Source: Verticillium longisporum
Taxonomy: Eukaryota > Ascomycota > Sordariomycetes > Glomerellales > Plectosphaerellaceae
DNA length: 64,000 nt
Assembly: GCA_019188255.1 (NCBI GenBank)
Contig: JAETXT010000004.1
Coordinates: forward strand, 1,674,001 to 1,738,000
Reading direction: 5' to 3'
Shown here: positions 23,224-33,805 of the stretch, piece by piece
Position numbering within the stretch: the stretch's first letter is position 1
How the letters are laid out: every line of letters starts with the position of its first letter
Translations under genes and position numbers: made by a program
Notes under the pieces: generated by a model
What the model was told of the DNA's origin: nothing
Seen by the model: the letters and a program-made list of their open reading frames with translations, nothing else
Databases searched by the model: none

Positions 23224-24555
23224 CATGACGACGAGCACCTCACGAAGCGAGGCTATGGCGCCAACTCGTCCATAGCCGCCCAGACGCGCGTCGGCTTTGT
23301 AGACCTGACCTCCTTTCTCCTCGCCGAGGAGGACTGCACCGGCCTGCGAGTAAGTTCCCCCCCGCTGTCCTTTCACCCGACTGCCTTCCCCCTCTATTCC
23401 TCACCACACGGAGCTACAAGAAGGCGGCCATGTCCGGGCTTCGTCCCATCTCCATGGCGTGGTCACCGATACCCAGCTCCAAGACAAACACACCCCGAGC
23501 CGTTCCCCCCTATCCCGGTCTCCCCAGGAGAGGGGCGTGCCTGGCGCCATGCGAACCCCCCTGTTCTTCGCGCTCGCAGCGAGGGCCACGGCGCGGTTCA
23601 TGTGGTCGTCAGGCACGAAAAGGCGCCCCTCGCAAGGTCCCATACGAGTTTCATCAGAGGGGTGATGTTTCTTCCGGATGGCAGGCGAGGGACATTGCAG
23701 AGAGCAGGGAGGGAAAAAAAAAAAAAGAAGCACCTTCATAGATACGAAATCAAGCTGGGTCTTGCTTTGCCCTCGCGAACCCTGCTGCTCTTAATGCACA
23801 CACATACTCTCGCACACATATACACACACGCACACACGCACACACGCACGCACACACGCAACCGTGACCACGTCTTGCATTCCGTCCCAAAAACTTATAC
23901 CCCGTGACAGTTCTCCACGCCAGATGCAACATGGACACGCCGCACCGCCGCCGCCGCCCTCGACGCCGACCCAGCAGCCCAGCCCCCGCGTCTGCTCCAC
24001 GTCACCTGCGCCAGCTGCGCCGTCCACATGGGCTTCTACAACACGTCCATCGCCTCCGTCGTGCTCTTCAAGTGGCAGACGACCTGCGCCGCCTCATCGA
24101 CGCCGGCCGAGACGGCACCGCCCACGGGCGCAGACTGCCTCGCGGCAACGCTCCTCGCAACGCTCTCCCGCTCCGGCTCGTCCAAGTCCGTCATCGTGCC
24201 GACAATCCAAGCGCCGCTAACCCCGAACGACGACGACAGCGAGCAGCAGCAGCAGCAGCAGCAGCAGCAGGCCCTGCACGTCTGGGTCCTCAACAGCAAC
24301 ATCACCTACGCCTCGAGCCTCCGGCCCGCCGCCGGCCCCCGCTCCGCCCTCAAGCTCCTCTACCAGCCCATCGCCGTCGCGCAGGCCGACGCCATGCTCG
24401 CGTCGTTCGCCCTCGACGTGCAGGAGGTGACCTTTCCCGCCGCCGTCATCGCGGCTGCCGCGCGCGGGTTCGAGGCCAGCGCCCTGCTCCTGCCTGCCGG
24501 CGAGAGGCTGTTCCACGGCTGGCGGGTGGCCCTGCTTGACAAGTGGGTGGGCTGA
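22696..24555 (+). CDS. E2-binding protein of the HECT-like (UBE3D) family
   Basis: The supported exons are 22696-23349 (donor GTAAGT) and 23911-24555 (acceptor GACAG), both phase 0, together 432 residues. I use the ATG at 22696 (good AAA at -3); the frame extends upstream only by a TTG codon. Family evidence: an N-terminal beta-rich half, then CRQCGEAVV and WKDLPSENWAEMMDFWHCHK, with further Cys pairs (CASC) and FYNTSIASVVLFKW in exon 2. These match the E2-binding proteins that bind ubiquitin-conjugating enzymes through Cys-rich motifs and may have E3-type activity. Exon 2 carries a poly-Gln run (about 9). The 561 nt intervening sequence is long for this genome and contains an A tract and a CA microsatellite; a small middle exon around 23410-23650 may exist. 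Confidence 0.7.
23797..23861. repeat. CA/GCACACA microsatellite
   Basis: An alternating CA-rich run of about 65 nt inside the presumed intron of the UBE3D-like gene. Confidence 0.9.
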
Positions 24556-24660
24556 AGGCGGCAGGAGCGAGCCGTCCTGGTCTTGGGCAGGTCGCAGGTC
24601 GGGGCGTCGTTTGGCTATAAACAAGAAGCCCGCGTACCTAACTTCAACAACCTTCACATT

Positions 24661-24690
24661 GCAGTCCTGGTCTAGTGGTTAGTATTGAGC
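24661..24690 (+). other. tRNA-like 5' half (box A and D-arm), no intact tRNA
   Basis: The sequence after GCAGTCCTG, namely GTCTAGTGGTTAGTATT, is almost identical to the D-arm/box A of eukaryotic tRNA-Glu and tRNA-Asp. It starts 7+2 bases in, as in a real tRNA. No matching anticodon arm, T-arm/box B or 3' acceptor strand follows. It is either a tRNA relic, the head of a SINE, or coincidence. Confidence 0.35.
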
Positions 24691-24768
24691 ACCGGTCTCC
24701 ATCTCATCTCATAGACCGCATCATCTCCGATCATCAACGCCTACGAGACCAGAAAGAAAAAAGGCCAC

Positions 24769-25197
24769 ATGTCAAGCACAACCCCCAGACCCCCCGCCAC
24801 GCACGACAAGACCCCGACCCGCGTCAGCAAAGACATCACCAGGCCCCCGACGTCCCCGCCCCCTTCCTCCCCCGACAGCGTCGCGACGTCGGCAGCCACG
24901 GGAGACCGCACCATGCCGAGCCTCGAGGCCCCGAGGCCAGTCCACGCCGCGAGCACGCCGGCACACACGCCCACCCAGACGGGCCCGCGCCGTGGGCTTC
25001 CCAGCCACGTCACGCCCGACGGGCTCGAAGCGAACGGGGCCCCCAGCAAGACGTGGGAAGTATGCGCGCATGGTCAGCAGCACGAGGTCGATCCGAGGAG
25101 GAAGCGGTTGGGTATAGTCTATACGGTGCTTGCCGGGCTCTTCATCTTGGCATTTACCATCGTCGCGGCCGTTCTGGCGGGGCTATGCTCAAAATGA
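24769..25197 (+). CDS. Small predicted tail-anchored membrane protein
   Basis: A single-exon ATG-initiated frame of 142 residues, 213 bp after the UBE3D-like gene. Residues 1-105 are Thr/Pro/Ser-rich and probably disordered. A basic stretch (DPRRKR, near 108) is followed by a clear C-terminal hydrophobic helix (about 113-139, LGIVYTVLAGLFILAFTIVA) ending CSK, the layout of a tail-anchored protein. I do not recognise a family. The clean ATG, hydrophobic helix flanked by positive charge, and immediate stop favour a real gene, but the low-complexity N-terminus makes this moderate. Confidence 0.45.
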   Translation: MSSTTPRPPATHDKTPTRVSKDITRPPTSPPPSSPDSVATSAATGDRTMPSLEAPRPVHAASTPAHTPTQTGPRRGLPSHVTPDGLEANGAPSKTWEVCAHGQQHEVDPRRKRLGIVYTVLAGLFILAFTIVAAVLAGLCSK

Positions 25198-28100
25198 ATA
25201 GTATGGCCGGCGAGGAGCTGGTGTGTCTTGTCGAACGGCGAGTCGGGGCAACGATCCGGCAGGAATGAGACGAAGAGGACCTTCGAGGTCGGCGACCTCG
25301 GTGTTTAGACATCATTTGCAAGCAGTAGTAATGATTACACCTAGAACGCAACCAACTTGATTTGCAACCGCAGCCGTGGCTTGTGTGTCCCGTTCGCATG
25401 GATGCTGTTGCAGATAGCTCCCTAGAGGCCGGACGGTAGGAGATAGACTGATGCCTAATCTGATGAAGTAACCCTACGTGACGGCCAAGACCTCCAAAAC
25501 TTGGAGGGTTTCTTAGTGCGAGTCACGTATGTGGAGGATAAGCGACTCCAACTACGTCTTCAAGCCCCCCGTCGCAGGGATGGCGCCCACCATCAGGCTA
25601 CAATGTGAACCCAACATCCAACTCGCTAAGCCATCAGCAGTTCCTTGCGCTCGTCTGCAGACCTCTGGCGATGCTACAATGCGAAACCATGTAGAGCCTG
25701 TAACTTCTTCAATGGTAGTGGCTGCGGCCTTGGGCGTGCAGGGGAACAAGCTGCAACCACCTCGCAGGTGGCTCAGCATCATGCTCGTTTCGTGCGCCTG
25801 GCAATTTCCCCGTACTGCTCCCTCCCCCCCCCCCCCCCCTTCAGCGCCGTGGGTGTTTCGTCTCCGGAGCGAGCGGGGCGGGCGGCCAGGCCTCGCCACG
25901 GTCACGAGGAGGAAACGACATGCGGGGCAGGCGACAACTTGCCCGCCGCCGTGCTTCCCGGCTGCCTTTCCATGACTTCCAGGTCCGAGTGCACCGGGTT
26001 TCTTCGACACAGCGAGTCCATGACTCGCCTTTGTCAATATCAAGAGCGCGACCCAGTCAACGGCCGGACCAGCCTCTCAGGGAATCCGGGCCCTCGGCGT
26101 GCAACTGGCGTCTGTCATACGAGCAATTTTTCTTGCCTTTCAAGTTGCCATCAGACTTGCACTGGCGACTAAATCATGAGCTTGGGGCCCCGGTTGCCAA
26201 GCCTGGCTTCCAGGACACTTTGATCGGCAGATGGGTCGCCGAAGAGATGGTGTGGTCATCCAGCCAGCAGCCTCGCGGACGGAGGTCGTTTCTTTAGGCA
26301 AGACCGGCAGCCAGGAGGCTTGCACGGCGACAGCGGTCTCGGTCTGCTCGGTGACAGCACTGCCTCGCCTGCGGATCGTCAACGCGTGTACAACTATGGT
26401 GAGTGTGGGTTGCTACGAGTTGATCAACCCAGGCCGACTTCGTCCCATCTTGGTGGAGGCTTGTTATTGTCCCCTCCCCTGCCCGGGGACCCCGAGTACA
26501 GAGCGAAATAGACTGCAGTCGGTTGGGAACTGCTCAAAAGCCCATCCGCGCGCATTGCAAGGCCCAGACAGGGTTGCTCGTCGGTGGCTTGTTACAAACC
26601 CATGTTTTTCAGCTGATCAACCCCGAATAACATCGACAGGTTCGCCTTGCTGTGGGGGTGCAACGGAGCGGTTTCGAAAGTAGCTTCAGGTAAAATCCGT
26701 TGCGTTCGGCGAACGCCCCCAGATCGATGACACGCAGCCGTGGATCTCGGCTGCGGCCTTGTACAGCTCATCCGCCGCGGGCAAGGCTTGGGCACCAAAT
26801 GCAGAGTCTTCCGCGAGGCATTGTCCAGGGGTTCGTGCCTTTTTGGGTTTAGGGTACATCAGTGGCCACCAAACTTGGAGCCTTGTAGCCTTGGCCGTGA
26901 GAACATCCAAGGCAGTTGCGCGTTCGTCAATTTCTTCGTCAAAGCAATGTACGAGACGCTAGGTCCAGTGCGATGAGGATCAGACGGCACCCAACATGGG
27001 TGCACATGTTGTGTGCCAGTCAGGGTTCAGCCGCGGTTGGCACCACATGGGCTACACACTGTGACTATGATCAACGTTGTCGACGGTGGGCTCAAAACCA
27101 CCACCTTTGTGGGCTCTGGATCAAGACCGACTAAGCGAGACCTATTATCGAAAGGGTTGACATAGACCACAGGGGCTGGAAATGACAGGACCGTCTTCTC
27201 ACGAAGAAAATTCCCGAGAGGGTAAACGCGGCAGGCCCGTTGGCAGTATGCAAACCTTCATCCTGTCGACTTGAAGCAAGGAGACGCTCACATCATCCGT
27301 CTGTTTTAGTCGTGGCTAGGATGCCATGCGCCTAGGTGTGTGCTCTGGTCCACACATGCACCTCATACCTAGAGACGCGCAGAAAGGCTGTCCCAAGTGC
27401 CTGTCGAGGTTCCATTCTCCGTACGACGTGAAAGCCACGGTACATGGGGCGCGCCGCCCAGTCATTGTGAAAGGCGGAACGGCGGAGGACGGAGGTCGCT
27501 GATGTGTCTCACGGACTTCGTGCACAGGGAGAGAAGATTTCCGCGAGCGCGGATACCGTGAGGTTGCTTTCGGGACCATTGGAATTTCGGACAAGGACGA
27601 ATAAAGTTTGTAACGTATGGAGCGTGACCCTATGGGCACGCGGCGGGTGACATGGCAAGGGGGGGAGCCATCAAGATCCCGACCTGCAAAGACGATCAGA
27701 GTGGGATGGCGGCCGGAGCCACGAACTACGGGGGTATCGATTCCCAGAACGCATGCAGCCGAGCCATTCGTAGGTAGGATCTTGACGTCGTGCGGATAAC
27801 AAACCCCTGGCATGATTACCTGCAGGAGGACTCGGACGGGTCGAACTTGTCTGCGCCTCCGGACGGCCTGGGGTAGTATAAGAAGGTCGCTCTGTTCGCG
27901 ATCAGTCGACTGCTGGGTCGCCGTCAATCTGCCAGAGCTCTGATCTACTATTGTCAGCCCAGACTTCAATGTAGCCGCACGAAAGATTCTCGAGCATCCA
28001 ACTTAAGCTTGAACCCCGATAAGATCGCGATATCTCCTCTCACGATTCAACGCAAAGCAGCAGCGGTCGAGCAAATCACGTCGACTTGTGCTCGTTCAGC

Positions 28101-28199
28101 AGCCGTCCGCGAGAATTGGCGCACCAGTGACCCTCGACAAGTGTCATTTTCTGCACTGATCACCAGATATCGCCAGTGCGAGCCGCACACGGAGGCAAC
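25198..28199. other. Gene-poor 3 kb region
   Basis: No supported gene. Longest frames (25552-26043 minus, 27316-27969 minus) have no domain, no intron pattern and overlap equally long frames on other strands. A C tract lies at 25828-25840. No RNA gene recognised. Confidence 0.45.
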
Positions 28200-28310
28200 A
28201 TGTCTCTCAAAACATGCGACCACTCCACCAAGAGCCCCTGTCACTGTCAGCAAAAAGTGCCAGCGTCACAACCACTCTGTGCACAGTGTGCAGCTGGGTA
28301 TTGCGCGTAA
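28200..28310 (+). CDS. Candidate small Cys-rich peptide (36 residues)
   Basis: ATG at 28200, TAA at 28308-28310. The peptide has seven Cys in 36 residues, including CHC and a CAQC...GYC pattern, with the spacing of a small zinc-ribbon or disulfide-knot protein. The stop codon overlaps a perfect GTAAGT donor at 28307. If that is used with the CAG acceptor at 28366-28368, a 62 nt intron is removed and the protein instead ends ALGTT (stop at 28382-28384). Cys-rich mini-proteins of this kind recur in fungal genomes, but I cannot name a family. There is no signal peptide, which argues against a secreted effector. Confidence 0.3.
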   Translation: MSLKTCDHSTKSPCHCQQKVPASQPLCAQCAAGYCA

Positions 28311-28780
28311 GTCAACCCCGTCCACAAACCCCCCGGCAGTGCGGGAAAGCTTACATTCTCGATCGCAGGCTAGGGACGACATAGAGTTCCCATGGGGGGG
28401 GTTTTTTTTCTGCTCGTTGATGGACGAGACGGACTTTTCTTCGGAGGGTCTGGAAGCGTTAGAACAGGCATCAGGCATGTGAAGAATGACTGACGGAGGG
28501 ATTGTGGGTCATTGTACGGCTCCGCCGGGTTCTGAGGCGGCGCGTAACGGTTGAGGGTACGTGGAATAGCCGCTTAACCAGGCCGGGGGCCGCGTACACA
28601 GGGCGTTATGTGGAGGCTGAAGCAAAGCAGCAGGGAGGCTAGAAAGCCTCGCGATGAGCATCGTTTGAAGGTGTTGTGGCGGTTCCATGGGCTAGGACGA
28701 ATAGACAGTGGCAAATAAAGTGCCAAGGGCCAGACTTTCGACAAGAGGACACAACGTCTGTAAAGATCGGATGATGGAAA
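28311..28780. other. Interval between two candidate small Cys-rich ORFs
   Basis: Contains the possible second exon of the plus-strand peptide and otherwise nothing I can support. Confidence 0.35.
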
Positions 28781-29110
28781 CTATGAGCTTGCGTCATCTC
28801 CGGTTCGGGCTTGAAAGACCAGAGCCATGGCTTTTGACCCATGTGAGTGCATCGGGAGAGAACATCGGGATGCCAACGTGAGAAGATTATTCATAGACGG
28901 CGAGGCAATCCTTCTTGGCTGGCGATGAGGGGTCATTGGTGATAAGGCAGTCGTCACCAGCAAGCAGGTGTGGCAGGTGCCTGTGGGCTGTACCTGCCCC
29001 GGGCCGCTCCGTGGAATGTGGGCTCCAGACACGTGTTTCCGGGTAGGAGCATCACCCAGGGCTGACACTACAAGACGTTGTCCACAGTCAGGGCACCGTT
29101 TAGGAGCCAT
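28781..29110 (-). CDS. Candidate small zinc-ribbon-like protein
   Basis: ATG at 29110. The first 50 residues begin MAPKRCPDCGQRL and reach TCHTCLL, two CxxC pairs about 40 residues apart, a zinc-ribbon-like arrangement. Unspliced, the frame gives 109 residues with a low-complexity tail. A possible 44 nt intron (GTGACG donor after CHTCLL, AAG acceptor) would instead give a 59-residue protein ending KDCLAVYE. Orientation is convergent with the Cys-rich ORF at 28200. No family recognised; the unspliced tail lacks character, so existence is uncertain. Confidence 0.3.
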   Translation of the reverse strand: MAPKRCPDCGQRLVVSALGDAPTRKHVSGAHIPRSGPGQVQPTGTCHTCLLVTTALSPMTPHRQPRRIASPSMNNLLTLASRCSLPMHSHGSKAMALVFQARTGDDASS

Positions 29111-29753
29111 CTTGGCGCTGGCGCTGGCTACATTCCCGAAGATTCATTTGAACGTCTGGAAACTCGAGAAGGGGGAGGGGGTGGGTGTTCTGATCTGTCA
29201 GAGGTGGATTGAAACGGCTAGCAAGAGAAGCATTTGTGTTAGCTCCGTTTTGCTCTTGCACGCATGGCTTGCCAAACAATGGCATTTATTAAGCCTTTGA
29301 CGCATGCTCATGACATTGCAACCTTCCCCGTCGCCAACGAACAACGACGTCATGTCACCATACAAAGTCCATACAAAGTCCAAAATTACGTCGTCAAAGG
29401 TTTGTCATTCATAAGTGCGCATCACCTTAGCCAGAGCATTCGGTGTATGCGACAATTCATAAAATGCCCATCGCGACAGTTCCATCCAAAAAAGCTAGCC
29501 TATTTGCGCCAGGTTCAAGCATCTGTGAAGCCCAGAAAAGGTGGGACTTATCCATGTGCCATCCAGTAGCTGGTGAACCAGAACCTCCCAAATGGTATCA
29601 AATCCTCGAAAAAGAAAGGTTCCCAAGCTGAATAATCAAAGTGGTATGATGAAATGGTCTCCAATCAAACTATCCCCCGAGAAGTATGGTAAAAAAGTAA
29701 ATGGTTGTGGCCAGAAGTGAAGAAGTAGAAAGACCGTGTGTGCCAGAGTGCAC
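29111..29753. other. Intergenic region, no gene seen
   Basis: Includes the 3' flank of the GPI-protein gene. Short frames on both strands have no supporting feature. Confidence 0.45.
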
Positions 29754-30326
29754 TTAAAAGAGGCCGAAAAGACCAAGAGCGACCATGCTGGCGAGGAGGC
29801 CGCCCTGGACAAAGACACCGGCGGCGGCGGCCTGAGGGATCTCGGAGGTCTCGGCAGCACCGGGAGTGGTGGGAACGGGGACGGCCTCGGTTTCGGTGAC
29901 GATGGGAAGGTTGCCAGAAACGGTGGAAGGAACGGGGAGGAGAGTGGTGGTGTGAGGAGCGGTGGGGCCGGCATGAGTCGTCGAGTTGGAGACGGGGTAG
30001 TGGGGGATAGAAGACGAGGTCTCGACGGGAGGCTCGACAGGAGGAGGGACGGGAGACAGCGAGGGGGTCTCGATGATGGGAGTCTCGTAGACGGGCTCAG
30101 ACGTGGGGATGATGACCTCCGAGGTGGTGGGAGGGACCTCAACAACGGTGGTGGTGGTGGTGGGCTTGTTGAGGGGGCAGTCGGCGTAGTCGGGAGCGCA
30201 CTCGGTGATGGTGATGGTGTGAGTGGTGGTAGCGGTGAGAGTGGTGGTCTCCTCGCCGGGGACTTCGTACTCCTGCGCAGCGGCGGCGCTGGCGGCCATG
30301 ACGGCAAAGAGGGCAGTGAAGCGCAT
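29754..30326 (-). CDS. GPI-anchored, Thr/Ser/Pro-rich cell wall protein
   Basis: Single exon, 190 residues from the ATG at 30326. Residues 1-18 form a signal peptide (MRFTALFAVMAASAAAA then QEY). The mature part is almost all Thr/Pro/Ser/Val, with only two Cys in the block THTITITECAPDYADCPLN, and should be heavily O-glycosylated. The C-terminus has a small-residue region (PQAAAAGVFVQGG) followed by a hydrophobic tail ending GLFGLF, a typical GPI-attachment signal. The ITITECAPDYADCP block resembles the clock-controlled CCG-6-like wall proteins of filamentous ascomycetes, which is a suggestion only. The frame continues upstream without a better start. Confidence 0.8.
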   Translation of the reverse strand: MRFTALFAVMAASAAAAQEYEVPGEETTTLTATTTHTITITECAPDYADCPLNKPTTTTTVVEVPPTTSEVIIPTSEPVYETPIIETPSLSPVPPPVEPPVETSSSIPHYPVSNSTTHAGPTAPHTTTLLPVPSTVSGNLPIVTETEAVPVPTTPGAAETSEIPQAAAAGVFVQGGLLASMVALGLFGLF

Positions 30327-33300
30327 GTTGACGGTGTTGGTGCTTGTTTGTTGTTGGTGTGGAGTAAGTGAATGGATAGCGACCAGCGATGTGAGATCTG
30401 AAGCAAGTCGAAGAAGGGCGGTGGACAGGCTCTGTACGTCGAAGTGTTGTGAAGGAAGGTAATGTGCAGCAAGGCACGAGTCAAAGCGACAGCAGCGGCG
30501 AAGCTTGAGGGAAGAGAACGTGGACGTAGCGAAGCAAGACGATGGTGAGGAGAGGAGCAGGTCGAAGGTGGAGGAGGACGAGCAGCAAGACGTTTGATAT
30601 TTAATCCCGAACAGCACGGACAAGGCGGCCGAGATCTGACCGGGGGCATGGCAGTGTGACACTGAGGTGCCGATTCAGGTAGCGTACCCGGCAGTGGGCA
30701 GCAACCCACCCGCACTCCTGGGAAAATTTCGCATCTGCCGCCAGCGAGGGGACGCCTTGGACGCCTGGGAGCATGTGGATGGGCGAGGAGGAGGGGGCGC
30801 AAGGATGGGGCCATGGGGCCCTGGTGCCCTGGGGCCATGGGGCCGAAGGAGGGCCAACCACGGCCATGGCGTTTGAGTTGGCCGCTTGGCCGCGCTGTTC
30901 CTTTTCGTCATCCACTGGGGCCCTCGCGACCACATGTGGGAGGTACCTCTTCTTTTCCGAGCGGCAACGAGGGAGAAGAAACGAATATCGATTTGCGCTG
31001 CTGACGATGAACCCCAGCTGAGTCTGGTTGTCTTGTTGCTCAGTCGATGGCCGTGCTTGTTGATCGAGGTTCAGAGGAGGAGACGTCTAATGTGAGACGG
31101 CCATCATTTCATCACTCCATCCCGTCATTTCCATCTCATTGCACCTGCCTGCCCAGGAAAGCTTGGCCCTGGACTTGCCCTGGTCTTGCCCTGGACTTGC
31201 CGTGCCCTGGCAACCTGGGCCGTTGCTGCCATGTCCTGTTGTACCGGACCTGCTTCACTGCCCGCCCGATGGCCAGCGGTACCTGCAGCCTTCGCTTGGC
31301 CCCTCGGCAGGATGCGATCCTATTGGGGCCAGGTGGCATATAAATGGGGGCCGCATCCGTTGTTCCTGTCTTAGCTGGGGCCCTCCTAGCGGCATCGTAC
31401 CTGACAGGCCTTGAGCCCCTGTGGATCGCCCTTGCTGATCCTTGCTGGCGCCAACACCTCGCAGGATTCTGGACCGGCTCTTCAATGACACAGCACCACC
31501 GCTCCCCCTCCCTCCCTCGCCTCCCCTCCACCATGAATCAAAGTCGAGAGAGTCCTGCCAAGTGTCGCCATCGGCCAGGTCCATAGCCTACCAGAAAAAC
31601 ACCGCAAGCGCAAAAGTCTGCCGTCAACTCCCCACTCAGTGACCACACTTCCTCGAGCCGTCTCTCCATCGATCCCAATCGTTCACCACGCCTGTCCAAT
31701 CCAACCCAAATGCCACCATCCATTGACCACGTTCTGCCCTCTCACAGCAATGCCACCAGCCGTCGGGTCCCGACAGCACATCCACCGCCCACCGCCCACC
31801 GCCCATTCGAGCTGCTCATCCATCCACATGCGTTTTCTCTGGGTCCGCCCCGTGGAAAACTCTTTGCGCTGCCTCTCGCCTGGTCCGATCCCGAATGCGT
31901 TCGTAGCCCGAACTGGCTTGAAGCGTCTTCCAGTAGTAGGTCGACGCTGTGCAACTTTCAACAGCAGGCACTATCGACGCTGGTAAACCATGGAACAAAG
32001 GGTCATCGCAAACCACGCCGCCTGGGGCATGAAACACGGACCCTCGCACAGCAATCTCTCCAAGCTCCCTTTCCCCCAGGAAACCAAGAAACTTTCAAGG
32101 CAATCGAATAACCTAACCCCCCCCCCCTAAGGGACCTGGGGAAGATGAGAAATCTCGACAAGGTTTCCTAGCCCAACAACAAAACGTTTCCACTCTGGAA
32201 AGATGACCAGCTCCACCGTCCAGGCCCTTCCCCTCTCCTCCATCTTGCGCTCTAACTCACTGTAATGCCTCATACCTCTGCTGCTCGTTGGTTGAGCGCT
32301 TTGCGCGACGGCCTGGGCTCGCGGGATCGCAGGTGTCGATAGGCCTCCCGACTTTGACAGTCGCAGCGCTAGAAAGCCGTGGCTTTCGCGCCGTCACGTT
32401 GGTCGTTCGGCCTGCAACGTGGGTGAGGGGCTTTTGGTGTTGTTAGGAGGCGTGCTGTTTGCTGGCGAGTGCCACGAGCAACCTTATTCATCAAGCCTAG
32501 ACGGCCCTGGAAAAGGCTTGGCTCAAGCGCAAGATTGGATGTGAGTCGAGTTGATTGCGTGAGATGAGCCAGGGCGACGCATTTCAGCAAGTCACGTGTA
32601 TTCGTGTCAATGGTCAGAAACGACGTCGTCCGCGCCTTTGCTCGCTCACCTACCTAGTAAGAGCCCACAGTTTGTGGCCTTCTCACTGTCAGGTCAGGCC
32701 TGGCAGCCAGCTGTCAGCACAAACCTGTCACTCTTCCGCGTAGGTGCACGGTCATTGGGCGATGGGCCATTCTCTGACCCAAAGGCCAACTCCCTGCTCT
32801 GCACCCGAGACCACATGCCAAGGGCAAAAGCCGATTGTAAGGCCTGGCTGAGCTCTTTGTCGCCATCCAGCATGCACAGCCAGAGCTGATCGCCGTACCA
32901 GGCAAATGGGCGTCGGCACCGCTGGCTAAACCGGTGACGTGGCAAGCCTCAACAAAAACCTGCCTCGAAAGGGCATCGGTCGTCAGAAACCCCCATCAGC
33001 ATGATGCGCATTGTCGAAGTTGTGCCTCCACACCACGAGCGACTCATCATCACACTGCTCGATCGGACTTGAATGGCTTCGTCCAACCGGCGCGCCATTT
33101 TTGATTCTCAACGGTTGATCCCAGGTCGCACGACCTGCCGAACCGAAAGGCAATATGGCACCCTAAGTCTATGATTCGGATGTGCCAGAACACAAGGCAT
33201 ACCCACGTTTCTCCAGGTGCCTCAAGTCATGCCGCCGGCTATGTACCACTGGGTCAGTTTATCTTGGCTACTGAGCTGACAGCTGTTCATCCATGGCCAT

Positions 33301-33805
33301 CATTCCACCGGATTTGCTATGTCGAGCAGCCTCGCCGAGCACCCTGTCGTGCATTTTGCACTTCAACCATCTTCGTGATTTGGATGATTCGAAGAAGCCC
33401 CGGAGTTGCTGGATGGCCCTGTGCGCTTCCATCTTGGTACACGCAACCCCCGATTTGACGAAACAACGTTGAAGCATGCCATCGCACAGTTTTTCTGGCT
33501 GCAGGGTCGCGCAGGCTGGATGGCTCGTTGGAAGCGCAATTCTCAAATTCGCGAACGCGCACACTTGCGCATGACGCCGTACCAATGAGGTTACGATGGT
33601 GGCCATCCCGCATGTGCCTCGATCTGACAATCTGGCTACCTGATATTGGTTTCCACCCCCCGACCTCCAGAATACATACCCTACATTCCCCTTTGCTAGC
33701 CCATTAAGTTTCTTTCATCTCTCATTCTACTCTCGAGTCTATGTGTCTTGCATTCCAGCCTCGTACTGAGTCGACGTTCTTCTCAATAGGTTCTTCACGA
33801 AAACT
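30327..33805. other. Intergenic 3.5 kb, no gene supported
   Basis: The first 300 bp is the promoter of the GPI-protein gene, including an AT-rich ATTAAATATCAAA sequence on the minus strand at 30593-30605. A GGGCCATGG-type local repeat occupies 30800-30845, and a CCTGGACTTGCC-type repeat occupies 31166-31205. No exon chains or RNA genes recognised. Confidence 0.45.
31166..31205. repeat. Short tandem repeat, CTTGCCCTGGA-type units
   Basis: Three to four imperfect copies of a 12 nt unit. Confidence 0.6.

Noticed and set aside
29636..30838. 400-codon minus-strand Pro/Ser-rich frame
   Set aside because: Overlaps the GPI-protein gene in another frame; the signal peptide and GPI signal identify the true frame.
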